Positions 26,302-35,771 of a DNA stretch of 64,000 nucleotides are shown here, in pieces. The stretch is from the NCBI GenBank assembly GCA_045588675.1, contig JAZNER010000071.1:1-64000 (forward strand). The letters are read 5' to 3'. A program made the translations under genes and the position numbers. The DNA comes from SVTX01 sp045588675 (GTDB lineage Bacteria > Bacillota > Clostridia > Oscillospirales > CAG-272). The notes beneath the pieces are model-generated. The model had not been told where the DNA came from and did no database searches. It saw nothing but the letters and a program-made list of their open reading frames with translations. Within the stretch, counting starts at the first letter, position 1. Each line of letters starts with the position of its first letter.

Positions 26302-27177
26302 TTAATTCAAAGTCAAGTCAGACATATTCATAAGTCTTTCTGCCGCCGACAAAATCCTTTTGCCGAGGTCGGCTCTGACAGCCGCCTTGCCCGAGAGCGC
26401 CCACGCGCTTACCTCAACATCTAAAATACCCGAAAAATCAGATGCTTTAATTCCTTGGGCAACATCAGACCAATCAATCAAGCCCTCAAACGGCACAAGG
26501 TGCTTATCCTTAACACCGTCGTTATCGTGGATATGTAAAATATCAATCCTATTTTTCAAAATCTCCATTTGCTCTGATATTTTATATCCGCTCACATTGG
26601 CGTGTCCGACATCAAAGCAGACACCAACAGAAAGCTTTTCGGCAAGAGATGAGATATTGATTGCGCAAGAGCCGTAAAGATGGTCGCCCTCGGCCTCTCT
26701 CATCCTGTCACTCGGCATATTTTCGATACAGATTTTAACTCCCCGTCCTTTAGCATATTCGACTATCGGCAAGAGAAATTTCATATTGGCTCTGACCCAA
26801 TCTCCGTATTTTACCTTTGAGGAATAAAGGGCAATCGGGTGAGCGACCGCAAGCTTAATTCCCATAAATGCCGCCGCGTCTATTCCGCATTTGAGCGTCT
26901 TTGAGTATTGCTCCATAAGAAGCTCATTGTCGGGTGAGGGCATATAAAACGAGAGGTGGCACGCAGGTATTTCTATCTTCTTTTCCTTGGCTTTTTTAGC
27001 AACGCTGTAAAGCACGCTGTGATAGCCGTCGTCAAGATAATTAAGCTTCTCAAACGACATATCTATCGCGCCTATTCCTGTCTTTTCAAAATAGTCGATC
27101 ATCGCCGTATAAGAAAATTTACCGCCCGGATAATCCTCATATATTCTTGACGGCGCGCAAAGAATAATTTTTTTCAA
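26302..27177 (-). CDS. Sugar phosphate isomerase/epimerase (AP endonuclease family 2 TIM barrel)
   Basis: 291 residues. A TIM barrel with metal-binding blocks IEIPACHLSFYMP, ICIENMPSD, VGVCFDVGHANVSG, DILHIHDNDGVKDKHLVPF and ILDVEVSAW. These supply the Glu/Asp/His metal site of the xylose-isomerase-like superfamily. Substrate unknown. The start codon is TTG at 27177, decided by a strong GGAGGAGGG site 6 nt upstream; there is no nearby ATG. Confidence 0.82.
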   Translation of the reverse strand: MKKIILCAPSRIYEDYPGGKFSYTAMIDYFEKTGIGAIDMSFEKLNYLDDGYHSVLYSVAKKAKEKKIEIPACHLSFYMPSPDNELLMEQYSKTLKCGIDAAAFMGIKLAVAHPIALYSSKVKYGDWVRANMKFLLPIVEYAKGRGVKICIENMPSDRMREAEGDHLYGSCAINISSLAEKLSVGVCFDVGHANVSGYKISEQMEILKNRIDILHIHDNDGVKDKHLVPFEGLIDWSDVAQGIKASDFSGILDVEVSAWALSGKAAVRADLGKRILSAAERLMNMSDLTLN

Positions 27178-27383
27178 GTATAGCCCTCCTCTCCTAAATT
27201 CTTTTTATTTATATATAAATAAAACTCCATCTTATATTATATCAAAAACGAAAGGCTTTGTCAACTTAAATTAAGTCGTTTTTCAAATAATCTTCGATAA
27301 AATTTCTGCTCGATCATACAGATTAATGCAAAAATTGTACAAAAAGCCATTCTTTATACTATTAAAATTCTGCTATAAGGCTA

Positions 27384-27412
27384 TTGACAAACCGTTGCGT
27401 TTATTGTATAAT
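27384..27412 (+). promoter_or_regulatory. Promoter of the Fe-alcohol dehydrogenase gene
   Basis: TTGACA (27384-27389), 17-bp spacer, TATAAT (27407-27412): a full consensus. Predicted leader about 95 nt. The rest of the 330-bp gap from 27178 is AT-rich without a gene that I can see. Confidence 0.8.
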
Positions 27413-27476
27413 TTAAAATAGTATAGTAGGCGCAATTATAATAGCTTTTCTATTCTGTAAGACAACCATCACTGAG

Positions 27477-27497
27477 AAATGACCTTGACCGTCATTT
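27477..27497. promoter_or_regulatory. Inverted repeat in the adh leader
   Basis: AAATGAC-7-GTCATTT, just upstream of the ribosome site. Either an operator for a small dimeric regulator or a weak RNA hairpin that could mask translation. Confidence 0.35.
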
Positions 27498-27511
27498 GCG
27501 AAAGGAAGCAT

Positions 27512-28669
27512 ATGCAAAGCTTTAATTTACACACCGCGATACACTTTGGCGCAAACTCTTTAACCCGTCTTGCCCAAATAGATTTCAAAAAAGTATTTAT
27601 CGTATCCGACCCGTTTGTTGTTTCAAGCGGTCTTATAAAAAATGTAACCAAGCACCTCGACACTATAGGTGCAGATTACACCGTATATTCAAATGTTGTT
27701 CCCGATCCCACTATGGATAAGGTGGTTGAGGGTGTCACCGCGCTTATGCAGGACAAAGCGCCCTGTGTTATTGCAGTAGGCGGCGGCTCGGCAATCGACC
27801 TGACAAAATGTATCCGTCAGTTTGCCAACAAAATCGACACCTCTTATTTCCCATACTTTATCGCAATTCCCACAACCAGCGGTACGGGCAGTGAGGTTAC
27901 GGCCTTTGCGGTGGTTACCGATACCGAGAAAAATATCAAGCACGCTTTGATCGATAACAAGTTGCTTCCCGAGGAAGCGATCCTTGACGTAGATATGGTC
28001 AAGAGCGTTCCCGCAAGCATTACGGCAGATACAGGTCTTGATGTTCTCACTCACTCGATTGAAGCTTATGTAAGCACAAACGCAACGGCGTTTTCCGATA
28101 TTTATTCAAAAAAAGCAACACAGGTTTGTAAGGATTACCTTGTTCGCTCATATAATTACGAGCTTAATACAAGCGATGTTATCGCAAGAGAAAAAATGCA
28201 CTTTGCATCAAACCTTGCAGGTATTGCCTTCAATGCCGCGTCCCTCGGACTTAATCACGGTATGGCACACCAGCTCGGCGCGCAGTTCCACATTCCTCAC
28301 GGACGCGCAAACGCAATCCTCCTTCCGACAATTATCAGCTATAATACGGGTATTGAAAGCACAACAATGTCCTTGACAAATCTTTCGCCCTGCATTAAAA
28401 AATACGCTAAGCTGGCAAGATATATCGGGGTTGGAAGCTACAACGACATAGCTTCGGTAAAAACACTTATGAACTACATAGATGAGCTCCGTATTCAGAT
28501 GAATGTTCCTCGTTGCATAAGAGATGCCGCTCCCAATATCACCATGGATGAATATATGTCCAAGGTTGAGGATATGGCAGAGGCTGCACTCCATGACAGA
28601 TGCACTCCCACAAACCCAAGAGTACCCACAAAGCAAGAGGTTATAGCTCTGTTTGAAAAGATATTCTGA
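27512..28669 (+). CDS. Iron-containing alcohol dehydrogenase (PduQ/EutG/FucO-like)
   Basis: 385 residues. Group III dehydrogenase: VIAVGGGSAIDLTKCI binds NAD(P), TTSGTGSEVTAFAVVTD follows, and metal-ligand blocks are ITADTGLDVLTHSIEAY (Asp, His) and GLNHGMAHQLGAQFHIPHG (His, His). It reduces aldehydes to alcohols in fermentation. Closest in feel to 1-propanol dehydrogenase PduQ. Lactaldehyde reductase (FucO) is also possible given the fucose genes, though they are 17 kb away. AAAGGA precedes the ATG at 27512; an upstream in-frame ATG (27479) lies in the inverted repeat without a site. Confidence 0.9.
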   Translation: MQSFNLHTAIHFGANSLTRLAQIDFKKVFIVSDPFVVSSGLIKNVTKHLDTIGADYTVYSNVVPDPTMDKVVEGVTALMQDKAPCVIAVGGGSAIDLTKCIRQFANKIDTSYFPYFIAIPTTSGTGSEVTAFAVVTDTEKNIKHALIDNKLLPEEAILDVDMVKSVPASITADTGLDVLTHSIEAYVSTNATAFSDIYSKKATQVCKDYLVRSYNYELNTSDVIAREKMHFASNLAGIAFNAASLGLNHGMAHQLGAQFHIPHGRANAILLPTIISYNTGIESTTMSLTNLSPCIKKYAKLARYIGVGSYNDIASVKTLMNYIDELRIQMNVPRCIRDAAPNITMDEYMSKVEDMAEAALHDRCTPTNPRVPTKQEVIALFEKIF

Positions 28670-28684
28670 TTTAAATAGCTTTAC

Positions 28685-28719
28685 AAAAAAGCGGTTGAGC
28701 AAATGCTCAACCGCTTTTT
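28685..28719. terminator. Bidirectional terminator between adh and serA
   Basis: AAAAAGCGGTTGAGC with GCTCAACCGCTTTTT, loop AAAT; A and T runs on both sides. It abuts the serA stop. Confidence 0.85.
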
Positions 28720-28720
28720 A

Positions 28721-29878
28721 TCATATTACTCTTACACGCATAATTCCTTCGATTTGCGAAAGCTTTTCGCGAGATGCGCTTGAAACCTCAACGTTTGTAT
28801 CAAGCAAGGTATATGCCACATCTCCGCGCGACTTGTTTGTAAGGTTTTCAATATTAATTCCCTCTTGAGAGCAAATTGAAGTAATATTGGAAATCATAGC
28901 AGGAATGTTCTTATGAAGAACACAAAGACGTGATGTGCCTGTGCGAGGCATCGACACCGCGGGGAAGTTTACGCTGTTGCGGATATTTCCGTTTGCGATA
29001 TAATCAGACAGCTCCTGCGCCGCCATAACCGCACAGTTGTCCTCACTTTCCTCAGTAGATGCTCCAAGGTGAGGGATTGCAACAACACCCGAAACATTCA
29101 AAAGCTCAGCACTTGGGAAGTCGGTAACATAAGCCGCTACCTTACCCGAAGCAAGTGCTTCCTTTATGTCGTCGGCAACGACCAGATCTCCCCTTGCAAA
29201 GTTGAGAATTCTGACGCCGTCCTTCATTTTCGCAATAGTTTCTTTATTGATCATTCCCTTTGTCTGAGGAGTTGAGGGAACGTGGAGCGTTATATAATCA
29301 GAGCAAGCGTAAATATCGTCATATGTAGCCGCCTTGTTGATGTGATGGTTCAAATTCCAAGCCGCTTCAACAGACAGGAAGGGGTCACAGCCAACAACGT
29401 CCATACGGAGATGCACAGCGGTGTTTGCAACCATTCCGCCAATCGCTCCAAGACCGATTACACCGAGTGTTTTTCCTGCAACCTCAACACCTGCGAAGTT
29501 GCCCTTGCCCTTTTCAACCTGCTTTGCAACGTCATCCTTCAATCCGTTTGCCCATTGAACTCCGCCCACAACATTACGGGACGCAAGCATAAGTCCGCAA
29601 ATAACAAGCTCCTTTACCGCATTGGCATTTGCACCCGGAGTGTTGAAAACTACAATTCCCGCCTCAGTGCAACGGTCGATCGGGATATTGTTGACGCCTG
29701 CACCCGCGCGGGCAATCGCGCGAAGCTCGGGGTTAAACTCCATTTCAAGCATATTTGCCGAGCGAACCATTATTCCGTATGGCGCGTCAACATCCTCGCC
29801 TACATTAAACAGCTTGCGGTCGAGCTTATCCGTGCCGACCTTGGCTATTTTGTTTAAAAGCTTTATATTCTTAATCAT
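28721..29878 (-). CDS. serA: D-3-phosphoglycerate dehydrogenase with ACT domain
   Basis: 385 residues. Oxidises 3-phosphoglycerate, first step of serine synthesis. NAD-binding GVIGLGAIGGMVAN; catalytic Arg in LNFARGDLVV, Glu in the following helix, and His in IPHLGASTEESE. A C-terminal ACT domain (about 318-385, RLCVLHKNIPAMISNI) suggests serine feedback control. Located 24 bp after serC, so the two first pathway enzymes are co-expressed; serB is not here. Confidence 0.94.
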   Translation of the reverse strand: MIKNIKLLNKIAKVGTDKLDRKLFNVGEDVDAPYGIMVRSANMLEMEFNPELRAIARAGAGVNNIPIDRCTEAGIVVFNTPGANANAVKELVICGLMLASRNVVGGVQWANGLKDDVAKQVEKGKGNFAGVEVAGKTLGVIGLGAIGGMVANTAVHLRMDVVGCDPFLSVEAAWNLNHHINKAATYDDIYACSDYITLHVPSTPQTKGMINKETIAKMKDGVRILNFARGDLVVADDIKEALASGKVAAYVTDFPSAELLNVSGVVAIPHLGASTEESEDNCAVMAAQELSDYIANGNIRNSVNFPAVSMPRTGTSRLCVLHKNIPAMISNITSICSQEGINIENLTNKSRGDVAYTLLDTNVEVSSASREKLSQIEGIMRVRVI

Positions 29879-29902
29879 AGCATTAATTCCCTTTCAAAAT
29901 GA

Positions 29903-31000
29903 TTACGCCTTTGGGTTTTCCTCGGCAAACTTCTTCATAAAGGCAACGAGCGCCTCAACTCCCTCGTAAGGCATAGCGTTGTAAATTGAAGCTCTCATAC
30001 CGCCAACGGAACGGTGTCCCTTGAGGTTTTTAAGTCCTGCCTTGCCTGCCTCGCTTGCGAACTTCTTGTCAAGCTCCGCGTCGCCCGTTACGAATGTTAC
30101 ATTCATCATAGAGCGAGAGCTTTTCTTGACAGGAGCTGTGTAATAATCCTGACTGTCAAGATAATCGTAAAGAAGATTTGCCTTCTTTTCGTTCATCTTC
30201 TTCATCTCGTCAAGACCGCCGAGGCTCTCTATCCAATCATAAACAAGTCCTGCCATATAAATCGCATAGCAAGGAGGAGTGTTATACATTGAGTCGTTAT
30301 CAGCCATAACCTTCCAGTCAAGCATAGTGGGAGCATTCTCTTCACAAAGACCGAGCAAGTCCTCACGCACGATTACAAGTGTAAGTCCTGCGGGAGCCAT
30401 ATTCTTTTGCGCGCCTGCATAAATCACACCGAATTTTGTTACATCAACAGGCTCTGAAATAATGCAGGAGGAAAGGTCAGCAACAAGTGGAACATCTCCG
30501 CAGTCGGGAATATAGGAATACTTTGTTCCGTAAATCGTATTGTTAAAGCAGATATGCAAGTAAGATGCGTCCTGGTCAACCATATCCTTGGTTATTGTGG
30601 GAACATGGTCAAAATTATCGTCCTTTGTCGTTGCGATACACTTTACATTGTAGCCCATCTTCTGAGCTTCCTTATACGCCTTGCCCGAGAACTGTCCCGA
30701 CACTGCATAAAGTCCCTTCTTTGAGGGAGCGCGATTAATCAGGTTAAGCGGAACACAGGAGAACTGTGTAGAAGCTCCGCCCTGAAGGAATAGCACCTTA
30801 TAATTATCGGGAATGTTCATAAGAGAGCGCAATTTTTTCTCTGCCGCCTCAATAATTGCCTCATAGTCGGGTGAGCGGTGGCTCATCTCCATAACCGACA
30901 TACCCGAGGAGCCGTAACAAACGAGCTCGTCTGCCGCGCGCTCAAGTACGGGGAGCGGAAGCATAGAAGGACCTGCTGAAAAGTTAAATACTCTGTTCAT
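29903..31000 (-). CDS. serC: Phosphoserine aminotransferase
   Basis: 365 residues from the ATG at 31000, which has GGAGGT 9 nt upstream; the frame is open 25 codons further without a site. MNRVFNFSAGPSMLP is the standard start, LFLQGGASTQFSCVPLNL contacts the substrate, and the PLP lysine is in IYAGAQKNMAPAG. The end KGHRSVGGMRASIYNAMP is typical. Makes phosphoserine from glutamate and phosphohydroxypyruvate. First gene of serCA. Confidence 0.95.
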   Translation of the reverse strand: MNRVFNFSAGPSMLPLPVLERAADELVCYGSSGMSVMEMSHRSPDYEAIIEAAEKKLRSLMNIPDNYKVLFLQGGASTQFSCVPLNLINRAPSKKGLYAVSGQFSGKAYKEAQKMGYNVKCIATTKDDNFDHVPTITKDMVDQDASYLHICFNNTIYGTKYSYIPDCGDVPLVADLSSCIISEPVDVTKFGVIYAGAQKNMAPAGLTLVIVREDLLGLCEENAPTMLDWKVMADNDSMYNTPPCYAIYMAGLVYDWIESLGGLDEMKKMNEKKANLLYDYLDSQDYYTAPVKKSSRSMMNVTFVTGDAELDKKFASEAGKAGLKNLKGHRSVGGMRASIYNAMPYEGVEALVAFMKKFAEENPKA

Positions 31001-31187
31001 AATATTGAACCTCCGATTTTTGTTAGAAATATTAGAAATTATTACTATTATATACCTATTTTTTTGTTTCGTCAAGAGATTTTATCAAATTAAAGCACTA
31101 AACTGTCAATATTTGTAGAAACTTACACAAAACTTTTTTGTGTGAAAATAATTTTGTTAATTTTGTTGCAGAAAACAAGGCGAAACA

Positions 31188-31217
31188 CAAAAGGGCAGAA
31201 AATTCTGCCCTCTTTTA
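31188..31217 (-). terminator. Terminator after the envelope-polymer genes
   Basis: AGGGCAGAA with TTCTGCCCT, loop AA, flanked by A and T runs, directly after the small membrane protein gene. Confidence 0.7.
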
Positions 31218-31218
31218 A

Positions 31219-31455
31219 TTATTCCTCGTCGTCCTTGATAACGATTTCCTCTTCGACCTCTTTGTTTGCATTTTCGTCAATGTGAAGAGCCTTCGTCACC
31301 TTTTTCTTTGCGCGTCTTACAAAAATTACAACAGCCGCGCCAAGCGCAATTGCAACGGTGCTTATTGAAACAAGCAGAGTTGAAACGGCTGACGGGTCTA
31401 TATATGCCGCGTTTACATTAGTCAAAAGCTGTTTTGCCAAATCAAAAATAAACAT
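31219..31455 (-). CDS. Small single-helix membrane protein (YIDP motif)
   Basis: 78 residues. One membrane helix (about 24-46) preceded by AAYIDPSAVSTLL and followed by a basic stretch and an acidic tail (EVEEEIVIKDDEE). Small proteins with a YIDPG-like motif before a helix recur beside sulfatase/LTA-synthase-type genes in Clostridia (from memory). It is the last of three minus-strand genes, 86 bp after the YidC fusion gene. Function unknown. Confidence 0.7.
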   Translation of the reverse strand: MFIFDLAKQLLTNVNAAYIDPSAVSTLLVSISTVAIALGAAVVIFVRRAKKKVTKALHIDENANKEVEEEIVIKDDEE

Positions 31456-31541
31456 TTTCTTTTCCTCTTTGATAATCTTTATAATTTTAACCTGTAAGTC
31501 TAATTATATCACCGCAAAAGGTCTTTGTCAACAAAAATATT

Positions 31542-33611
31542 CTATTTGCCGCTTGATTTTTTCCCTGTCAGCTTACTAAGGATATACCTCGCTCCGACCT
31601 TGTTTGACGAGCCTACATTATAAACCGCGCACTCGAGCGCTCTGTTTATCTTATCCTCATATTCTGTGCCGTTTTCGAGCATTTCGGAGATGTATCTGCT
31701 AATATTTTTGACCTCGTCCTTTTCAATAGAAATGCCGATTTCGTCACGCAAGGTAATCTCAATAGGCTCACAGCCTATCTTCTCCCAGTTTTCATTCAAA
31801 ACCTTCATTTTGGTATTGATAAACAGCGTCGGTCGTTTTGTTGCAAAGCTGAACTCAAACGAAATTCCCGACCAGTCGGTAATCATTATATCCGAAGAGT
31901 AAATTGACTTATTGCTTGAAAAATCAAGCTCAAAGGTAAGCCCCTCGCCAACCTTATCTGCCCACTTGTCAACCGTCGCCTGCATTCTTGCTCCGTATCT
32001 CTTGACATATTCGGGGTGAGGACGGACTGTAATGTGATAATCGTCGCACAGCAAGCCCTCGAGAAGTGTATCAATACACGAGTCAAGAATATTGTCCTCG
32101 TTCCATGTCGGAGCAATCAATATCTCTTTTCTTCCGCTTGTTTTATGAGTTTTCCTTTCGGCTTCTCCGACCTCGATCAAGTCGTCAAGTAAGGGGTAGC
32201 CAAATTCGACAAGCTCCTTTTCCTTCAAGCCGTAACACTTTTCTGTCGCTCTGACCTCACGGGCAATATGCTCACCTGCACAGAAAACCGTATCAAAGGC
32301 GTCAAGCGAGCCCTCTCTCATTCCCATATGCATACTCATAAGCGCGTGAGGAATGTAAACATACTCAATGTCGTTGCTCATAATCGACCTTTTAAGATAA
32401 TATTTATCAAGATCGGGCGTCGTCATAACTATCATATCACATTCAAGCTTCATCATAAGCGGAATCGTCTTTTTAACGCCGATATAGTAAGGCTTGATTT
32501 GCTTATTGCTCTTGGCAATCTCAAAAATTACATCATTCGGGTCATTTGTAACATAGTGGATTATAATGCTTGACCTTTTTGTCAGCTCCTCAATAAGTCC
32601 CTTGAAATACTTATAAAATCCGCTCTTTTCGGAATAAATTACAAGGTGCTTGTTGACGATCTTGAAAAATCTCCTGTAATCCTGACGCTCTCTCCTTTTG
32701 TTCTCGCGCGCACTCGGGTCTTTTTTATCCTTAGGCTCAAGCTCCTCAAGCCTGCGAAGCTCCTCACGGCTTCTCTCAAGCGCGGGGTAATCAACATATT
32801 TTTTCGGATTGATAACAGCGTTCAAGATGTAAAGCTGGAGCACCGACAAAACATTTCCCGCGATCCAATAAAGCGCAATTCCCGCAGGCACGAAGCAACC
32901 GAGATAAACCGACAGACAGACCGAAAAGACCATAATTCCGTATTGGTTCCATTTTCCCTGCTCGTGCTGAAGAACATTCGCCCTGTTTTGCGCAAAGCAC
33001 AAATAAAACGAGGACGCTCCCGCGATTACAGGCACAAGCGAATAAATTCCCCAAACCGCCACAGGCACCGATGTCAGATCAAGAGATAAAAATGACAGGT
33101 CAAGCGTTCTTATCGCCTCGCTGTAAGCAGAAAAATCAATTATGTTCGGAATGCTTTTCCACTGTCTGATTATTTGAAGCTCATAGGACGACGACTCCGT
33201 GCTTATCTTCAAAATATCCGCCATCTGCAACACTGTCGCCTCATCAATACCCAAAAGATATGTCAGGGGTCTGTTTATAATGTAAACCACACCCAAAAGC
33301 AAGAGGATTTGCAAAAGCAGTGGCACGAGAGATAGCATTGGGCGGTATTTTGCCTTTTTGAAGAGCTTTGCCTGCTCCTCGGCAATCGTATCTCCGTCGC
33401 CGTAATATTTAACCTTTAAAAAGTTGATTTCGGGCTGAATCTTTACCATCAGAATAGAATTCTTATGAATCCAGACCGAAAGAGGCAAAAGTACGATTTT
33501 AGTCACCAGAGTGAAAAGCAAAATCGCTATTCCGTAATTCCCTACTATCTCCCAGCACAGCTTCATCAGCGCTCCGAGAGGAATACAAATATAATATAAA
33601 AGCGTATCCAT
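31542..33611 (-). CDS. YidC/Oxa1-like insertase domain fused to CDP-glycerol glycerophosphotransferase
   Basis: 689 residues with two parts. Residues 1-about 275 resemble YidC: AILLFTLVTKIVLLPLSVW, KIQPEINFLKVKYYGDGDT, RPMLSLVPLLLQI and AGIALYWIAGNVLSVLQLYI. The groove Arg of canonical YidC is Lys in LVTKIV. After a charged linker (about 280-320), residues 330-685 resemble TagB/TagF: YVYIPHALMSMH, ILIAPTWNEDN, ITVRPHPEYVKRY, and IYSSDIMITDWSGISFEFS. TagF-type enzymes polymerise or add glycerophosphate from CDP-glycerol. No stop or frameshift separates the parts. The sulfatase gene lies 20 bp upstream. The insertase half may act as membrane anchor or channel for this polymer pathway (inference). 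Confidence 0.88.
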   Translation of the reverse strand: MDTLLYYICIPLGALMKLCWEIVGNYGIAILLFTLVTKIVLLPLSVWIHKNSILMVKIQPEINFLKVKYYGDGDTIAEEQAKLFKKAKYRPMLSLVPLLLQILLLLGVVYIINRPLTYLLGIDEATVLQMADILKISTESSSYELQIIRQWKSIPNIIDFSAYSEAIRTLDLSFLSLDLTSVPVAVWGIYSLVPVIAGASSFYLCFAQNRANVLQHEQGKWNQYGIMVFSVCLSVYLGCFVPAGIALYWIAGNVLSVLQLYILNAVINPKKYVDYPALERSREELRRLEELEPKDKKDPSARENKRRERQDYRRFFKIVNKHLVIYSEKSGFYKYFKGLIEELTKRSSIIIHYVTNDPNDVIFEIAKSNKQIKPYYIGVKKTIPLMMKLECDMIVMTTPDLDKYYLKRSIMSNDIEYVYIPHALMSMHMGMREGSLDAFDTVFCAGEHIAREVRATEKCYGLKEKELVEFGYPLLDDLIEVGEAERKTHKTSGRKEILIAPTWNEDNILDSCIDTLLEGLLCDDYHITVRPHPEYVKRYGARMQATVDKWADKVGEGLTFELDFSSNKSIYSSDIMITDWSGISFEFSFATKRPTLFINTKMKVLNENWEKIGCEPIEITLRDEIGISIEKDEVKNISRYISEMLENGTEYEDKINRALECAVYNVGSSNKVGARYILSKLTGKKSSGK

Positions 33612-33631
33612 TTATCTTCTCCGCCACAAAT

Positions 33632-35449
33632 TTATTTGACAATGTCGGTGCTATTGGCTATCTCCCAATTATCTCCGTCGTTTGCCGTTCCTCTAATCCT
33701 GTATTCGACAAGCTTGTTATATTTATAGCCGTTGTTTGTTTTGTTTCTATAGACCTCGAACAAAAATCTCCTTACTCTGTCCTCACCCTCAGGAATATCA
33801 AAGAAGGAATCTCCTCTCTTTTTGTCAAGCATTCCCTCAGACTCATAAATCGTCGCCCAAAGCTCGTCCTGCGAAATTTGCGAGCTTGAGGTCTTGAGCG
33901 CCATACCGCTCTCTCCGCTCTTTTTGAACAGCATAGCGGTAACTCGCGTTCCGTCGTCATCGCGTCTGTCCGTTTCGCCAATAAGCTTACTGTCGCTCAG
34001 AATTGCGCCGTGGTCGCCTGTTATTATGATAGTCGCGTCATCATATAAGCCAAGCCTCTTCATTTCATCAATATACTGATAGATAAATTCAAAGGTAAGC
34101 TCTATATTTTCAATCGTGCTTTTTGTAGTATCGTGACAGCCGTACAGATGGATAAAGGTAAACTGTCCTCGGCTCTTGACTGTTGAAAGCCCTGCCTCTG
34201 ACAAGCGTTCAAGCGACAGAGAGGTGCTGTTCTCGTCAACTGTGTACATATCGTCGTCGCCCCTGTAGATAGCGTGAGCATTGAAATCGGGAGTGCTGAG
34301 ATAACCCGCCCAGCTCTTCGCGACAAAGGGCAAATGAGAGTTGAGCGACAGCCGTATCATATCCCAAGACAGAGCAATTTTGCTGTCTATATAATACATA
34401 TCGATATCAGATGTGTTAGAAGCATACTTGGACAGAACAGCTGCATCGTGGTAGGCGTAATTCTTTTCCGTATAGAGATTGATGTTATATCCGCTATTTT
34501 TGAGCGTTTGCAAATGTCCGCCCTTTGAATAAATTTCTTTAAAATTCTGCTCCTTTGATTTTGTCAAATCAGCCTCATATCCCGTAAGAATAGACATAAC
34601 GGCAGGATAGGTCCTGCAATAAAGGCTCGTATAATCATCATAGTAGGTAAAGCCGTCGAGCCTATCAAAAAACTCAGGCTGCTCTGCCGCCATTTTTCTG
34701 TAATATTTTGCATCGAAGCGGTCAACTATGAAAAAGACAATATTATTTTTATCTGCAAGCGTGTTAAAATTCTCGTATGTCAGGACGGTTTCATCAAAAT
34801 CCACTTTTCCTGATTTATCCCCCTGTGCTTCATCTCCTCTCGCCGTTACGTTTAGATAAACGTCACTTGTTAGAGAAAGCGTAGCAAAGCTGATTATCTG
34901 AGCTCCCAAAATAGCGATAAGCCCAACATTGAAGGCAGTCATTATCGCTTCTATGTGCTTTTTACGAAGAAAAATGACCGCGCATATTATTCCTGCACCG
35001 ACTGCAAGCCAAATCAAAGCATTTATAATTATCACTCCGATTGACGCGCTTGCCGTTCCGACACCGTCGCCCGCTACCGCATTAATTCCAAGATTAAGAT
35101 AATTTCTCTGCACGAAGAACATAAGGCTGAGCCAGACAATCACTCCAGAGGTAATTTCATAGGCTTTGCCGTCAATCAGCATTAAGGATACAAAAATCAC
35201 AGATGCAAACAGGAGAGAAAAAATGGCGCAAAGCGCAAAAAAATCGCCGAGCGAAAACAAAAACTCCTGCATATTCGAGTAATATATTTCAAACGGGCCG
35301 AAAAAGCAAACCGTCAAGGGCGCTGTAAGAGAGAGCAAAAGGGCTGGCAATATCTTCTTTTGCACAGAGTATTTACGCTCAGTCCTTTGGGCTTTTTGAG
35401 TGCCTTTGCCGTTGTTTTTTATAGCCTTGCGAGAGCTTTGGGAACTCAT
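33632..35449 (-). CDS. Membrane sulfatase-fold protein (LTA synthase-like)
   Basis: 605 residues. About five membrane helices (45-205) precede an extracytoplasmic alkaline-phosphatase-superfamily domain: NIVFFIVDRFDAKYYRKM (metal Asp), SLYCRTYPAVMSILTGYEAD (nucleophile Thr), IHLYGCHDTT and IIITGDHGAI (metal Asp/His). This order is that of LtaS/sulfatase proteins that transfer glycerophosphate. With the TagF fusion downstream it suggests synthesis or decoration of a glycerophosphate surface polymer. AGGAG upstream; the gene heads the three-gene set. Confidence 0.83.
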   Translation of the reverse strand: MSSQSSRKAIKNNGKGTQKAQRTERKYSVQKKILPALLLSLTAPLTVCFFGPFEIYYSNMQEFLFSLGDFFALCAIFSLLFASVIFVSLMLIDGKAYEITSGVIVWLSLMFFVQRNYLNLGINAVAGDGVGTASASIGVIIINALIWLAVGAGIICAVIFLRKKHIEAIMTAFNVGLIAILGAQIISFATLSLTSDVYLNVTARGDEAQGDKSGKVDFDETVLTYENFNTLADKNNIVFFIVDRFDAKYYRKMAAEQPEFFDRLDGFTYYDDYTSLYCRTYPAVMSILTGYEADLTKSKEQNFKEIYSKGGHLQTLKNSGYNINLYTEKNYAYHDAAVLSKYASNTSDIDMYYIDSKIALSWDMIRLSLNSHLPFVAKSWAGYLSTPDFNAHAIYRGDDDMYTVDENSTSLSLERLSEAGLSTVKSRGQFTFIHLYGCHDTTKSTIENIELTFEFIYQYIDEMKRLGLYDDATIIITGDHGAILSDSKLIGETDRRDDDGTRVTAMLFKKSGESGMALKTSSSQISQDELWATIYESEGMLDKKRGDSFFDIPEGEDRVRRFLFEVYRNKTNNGYKYNKLVEYRIRGTANDGDNWEIANSTDIVK

Positions 35450-35771
35450 TTTTCAAAATCTCCTCAAAAATTAAAATTATATCTGAAATAAAGCACATTA
35501 TATTTAATAATTATGATACAACAACATCTCTCTTTTGTCAAGTGATTATATGTTAATTTTTACCACAGTGATAATTTGTCGAAAAAGATATTTTCCGCAT
35601 AAAATGTAATAGAAGGTCGAAAAACAGTAGGCCTTCTGTCCTGAAAAATTTCTGCAAGGATATTTTAATTTTGATGTTTAAACCGCTATGCCTTGCGGCA
35701 AAAATATTCCTGTAATCAAAAGAAACAATCTTGCCGCGGGTGTGGCACAGAGTGGAAAGGAATGTTTTATA
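35450..35771. other. 322-bp divergent intergenic region
   Basis: AT-rich DNA between the sulfatase gene and mazF. It holds a short inverted repeat (AGAAGG..CCTTCT at about 35613-35639) but no mazE-like or other credible gene; the longest plus-strand starts give peptides of about 20 residues without ribosome sites. Confidence 0.6.
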
